Source of the DNA: a bacterium
GTDB taxonomy: Bacteria > Planctomycetota > UBA1135 > UBA2386
NCBI GenBank assembly: GCA_024743115.1
Contig: JANSXC010000015.1
Location: 62,001 to 126,000, forward strand
Length of the DNA: 64,000 bases
Direction: 5' to 3'
The first letter of the stretch is position 1. Every line of letters begins with the position of its first letter. The notes under the pieces are model-generated. The model did no database searches. It was not told the DNA's origin and saw nothing but the letters and a program-made list of their open reading frames with translations. Shown here piece by piece: positions 61,270 through 64,000 of the stretch. The position numbers and the translations under genes were made by a program.

Positions 61270-61288
61270 GACTCTCCTGCTGCGGACG

Positions 61289-62824
61289 CTATTCGCCCTT
61301 CTTGGCGATTGCGTAGAGGTGGGTGTGGGTCGCCAGGTAGAGCGTGCCGTTGGCCGCGATCGGCGAGCTGTAGATCGGCACGCCGAAGTCGATCTCCTTG
61401 ACCGTCTTCTTGTCGAACTCCTTCGTCGCTGGCGCACTCACGAGGAACCCGTCCTCGATGCCGACGTAGACGCGGCCGTCGACGACGAGCGTGGAGCCCC
61501 AGATGTGAGCGCTCGTGTCGTACTGCCAGTGCAACTTGCCGGTCGCCGCGTCGAAGCAGTAGAGGTAGCCGGAGTAGTCGGCGACGAAGACCATTCCATT
61601 CCAGACGGAGAGGGTCGACAGCGAGCGGTGGATCTTGTCGTAGGACCAGACGAGCTTGCCCTTGCTGTCAACGCAGACGAGGTTGCCGACGCCCTCGCCG
61701 TGCTCGGGATCCTGGCCGATCGCGACGAATACCCGGCCGTCGTGCACGACCGGCGTCGCAAGGACCTCGCTCGGTCCCTTGCTGGTTGCGTACTTGCGCG
61801 GCGTGCCGTCGTCCTTGACTCGATAACGCTTCGGATTGCAGTCGTACTCCCAGGCCTTCTTCAGGATCTTGAAGCCGTCTTCGTCCGGTGCTGGCGTCGG
61901 GTCGAACGCGTAGAGCACACCGTCGGGACCGCCGAAGATCGCAAGCTTCGTGTCCGGAGTCTCGAGCCACGCCGGAGACGACCAGTTGCTGTGGAAGATG
62001 CGCTCACCGAGACCCGAGGCCTCTTCGCCGAGCAGCTTGCCGGTCTTCTTGTCGACCACGATCAGGGACGGCGCGTTCGGCGCTGGCGTCTCGACGTGGC
62101 CGTAGTCGACGCCGTTGCTCGTCGACGTCCAGATCTGATCGCCGACGATCATCACGGAGCAACTCGTGATGTTGTGCGGGAACACACCGCACTCGTCGAT
62201 CATGTTGAGCTTCCAGATGATGTCGGCGTCGGTCTTCTTGACCTCGACGGGCGGCTTGCCGTTGTCGGGGTAGTACTTCGCCTCGTCCTTGAAGGGCCCG
62301 TCGTTGCCGTCGTGCAGCCCCTTGGCGTCGAGGCACATGACCTCACAGCGATTGGTGACGAGGTAGACCCGATCCCCTTCGATGGCGGGCGAACTGCAGA
62401 TGCCGAGGAATTCCCAGTCGCTGACCTTGCCCGTGCCGAGCTTGGGCACGTTGAGCTGCCAGATGAGTTCGCCGGTCTGCTCGTCGAGGCAGTAGACGCA
62501 GGAACGATCGCCCTGGAAACGCGGGTCTCGCGGTACGTCGTTGTTGGTGCCGACGTAGACGCGACCACCGCTCACGGTCGGGTTGCCGTAGCTCTGCGAG
62601 CCGAGCTTCGCGACCCACTTCACGTTCTTCGTGGTCTCGGGGTCGATGTCTTCGCTGTCCCCCTTGAACTGGCCGGGTTCGAACTCGGCCGGGATGCCCG
62701 TGACCCGTGAAACCATGTTGCGGGTCGCGTCACGGCCCCACATGGGCCACTCCTGAGCTGCGGCCGGGGCAGAGAACGTCGCGGCTGCCAGCAGTGCGCA
62801 GGCCGTAGTCGAGAGATCATTCAT
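61289..62824 (-). CDS. PQQ-binding-like beta-propeller protein, exported
   Basis: WPMWGRDATRNMVS...YCLDEQTGELIWQLN...VVDKKTGKLLGEE...CFDAATGKLHWQYD. Confidence 0.9.
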   Translation of the reverse strand: MNDLSTTACALLAAATFSAPAAAQEWPMWGRDATRNMVSRVTGIPAEFEPGQFKGDSEDIDPETTKNVKWVAKLGSQSYGNPTVSGGRVYVGTNNDVPRDPRFQGDRSCVYCLDEQTGELIWQLNVPKLGTGKVSDWEFLGICSSPAIEGDRVYLVTNRCEVMCLDAKGLHDGNDGPFKDEAKYYPDNGKPPVEVKKTDADIIWKLNMIDECGVFPHNITSCSVMIVGDQIWTSTSNGVDYGHVETPAPNAPSLIVVDKKTGKLLGEEASGLGERIFHSNWSSPAWLETPDTKLAIFGGPDGVLYAFDPTPAPDEDGFKILKKAWEYDCNPKRYRVKDDGTPRKYATSKGPSEVLATPVVHDGRVFVAIGQDPEHGEGVGNLVCVDSKGKLVWSYDKIHRSLSTLSVWNGMVFVADYSGYLYCFDAATGKLHWQYDTSAHIWGSTLVVDGRVYVGIEDGFLVSAPATKEFDKKTVKEIDFGVPIYSSPIAANGTLYLATHTHLYAIAKKGE

Positions 62825-64000
62825 TGGGGGTCACCGAGATGTTGTCGAGATAGACGCGGAAGCGGCTTTGTGGCGTGAAGCCGTAGACGCCGGGCGAGCC
62901 GTGGCGGTTGACGCGCGGGACCTGGACCTCGAGCGTCCAGGCTTCGGGTTCGGGCTGATCGCGCTGCCATGCTTTGGCGCGCACGACACCGGAGCCATCG
63001 GGGTTGACGTCGACGCGGCTCTTGAGGGTGTACCAGGTCTTTGGCTGCCACCGGAAGCGCACGCTCTCCTTGAGCAGCTCTTCGTTCGACGTGATCTCGA
63101 GCTTCTGGTGGTTGCCCTTGAGCACGGCGAGGTAGCGCTGGTTGATGATGCCTGGGTTGGACTTGATGCGGCGGTTGCCGTCGGTGCGAACGTCCGCTTG
63201 CACGGTGTAGTTCGCCATGTCCGGGTGCCCGATCATGGTGATCGTGCGTTGGAACAGCGGTCGGTCGAGCGTCCGGGCGAGGACCTTGCTGCCGTCGACC
63301 TCGCGGACCTCCCACTTGAGGTTGGCGCCGATCCAGTGCTGCGGCGGCTTCGCGAACATCGCGCCGGTCTCCTTCGGGTGTGGCGCGAGCCGGTAGTCGT
63401 CGAAGTTCTCGCTGTAGGGCGCGTCCGCGACGATGCGCAGCCTGGCCTGGCCGCTGAGGCCGTTCATGGAGCCCTTCAGGAACCCCGCCATCGGCGTCGC
63501 ATCGCGGGCGACCGTGAGCTTGCCGCTCGCGTCGATCGTGACGCCCGGGGTGAGCTTGCCCGACCAGGTCACGTCGCTGCCGGCCAGATCGTCGACCGTG
63601 CGGCCGAGTTGGTCGACCGAGCGACCGCGGAACTGCACGCTATCGCCCTGGCGGATGACGATGTCGGCCGGAATCACCATCAGGTCGGTCGCGTCGCCGA
63701 CGTCGAGTACCTCCGGTTCCGCCTTCTTCGGGGCAGTCGCGCCACCGGGGCCCGCGAAGCAGTAGAGCGCCGTCGTCGTATGGACGTAGACCCGGCCGTT
63801 GCAGATCGCGGGCGCGCCGAGGCAGTTGCCCTCGAGCTGCAGCTCGGCGGTGATGTCGACGCCCGCATCCGAAGGCTCGATGACGAAGAACTTACCGTTG
63901 TTCATCGGTACCCAGAGCCGACCGTCGCCGTAGGCCGGCGACGCGTGGATCTGGTCGGGCGCGAGCTTCTGGTGCCAGAGCTTCTTGCCGGTGTCGGCGT
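62817..64000 (-). CDS. PQQ-like beta-propeller with C-terminal LamG/jellyroll-like domain; 5' end beyond window
   Basis: ORF stays open past the listed ATG to the window edge (DTGKKLWHQKLAPDQIHASPAYGDGRLWVPMNNGKF); C-term TWYTLKSRVDVNPDGSGVVRAKAW...SRFRVYLDNISVTPN. Confidence 0.82.
   Translation of the reverse strand, partial: ADTGKKLWHQKLAPDQIHASPAYGDGRLWVPMNNGKFFVIEPSDAGVDITAELQLEGNCLGAPAICNGRVYVHTTTALYCFAGPGGATAPKKAEPEVLDVGDATDLMVIPADIVIRQGDSVQFRGRSVDQLGRTVDDLAGSDVTWSGKLTPGVTIDASGKLTVARDATPMAGFLKGSMNGLSGQARLRIVADAPYSENFDDYRLAPHPKETGAMFAKPPQHWIGANLKWEVREVDGSKVLARTLDRPLFQRTITMIGHPDMANYTVQADVRTDGNRRIKSNPGIINQRYLAVLKGNHQKLEITSNEELLKESVRFRWQPKTWYTLKSRVDVNPDGSGVVRAKAWQRDQPEPEAWTLEVQVPRVNRHGSPGVYGFTPQSRFRVYLDNISVTPNE

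Overview
64 kb of GC-rich chromosomal DNA. Gene style suggests a Planctomycetota-like organism (inference): many secreted proteins sharing a C-terminal module, PQQ-type beta-propellers, an arylsulfatase, ECF sigma factors paired with a Ser/Thr kinase or anti-sigma-like proteins. I support about 47 CDSs, two gene-remnant zones, a sigma-54 promoter and two hairpins. No rRNA, tRNA, CRISPR array, prophage or IS element was recognised. Firm landmarks: an RNA-repair locus (rtcR divergent from rtcB-orf-rtcA, with a sigma-54 promoter), trpS, an ABC-F ATPase, an FtsX-type ABC exporter, and a solute:sodium symporter with a small DUF3311-like partner. The best candidate for an undescribed system is a compact seven-gene minus-strand cluster (about 36704-43828). 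It encodes a toroid-like lipoprotein, a small exported Cys-rich protein, a membrane-anchored C39-like domain lacking catalytic Cys/His, a lipoprotein, a large carboxypeptidase-regulatory-like repeat protein and two HTTM-like membrane proteins. Several of its genes are joined by 4-bp ATGA overlaps. Other notable items: an unknown ORF translationally coupled between rtcB and rtcA; a secreted protein built as (ABC)(A'B'C'); a PPIase/beta-propeller fusion in an operon with LuxE-like, aldehyde dehydrogenase and Fe-ADH genes; and a decayed choice-of-anchor-I-like pseudogene. All family calls come from motif recognition by eye; no database search was run.
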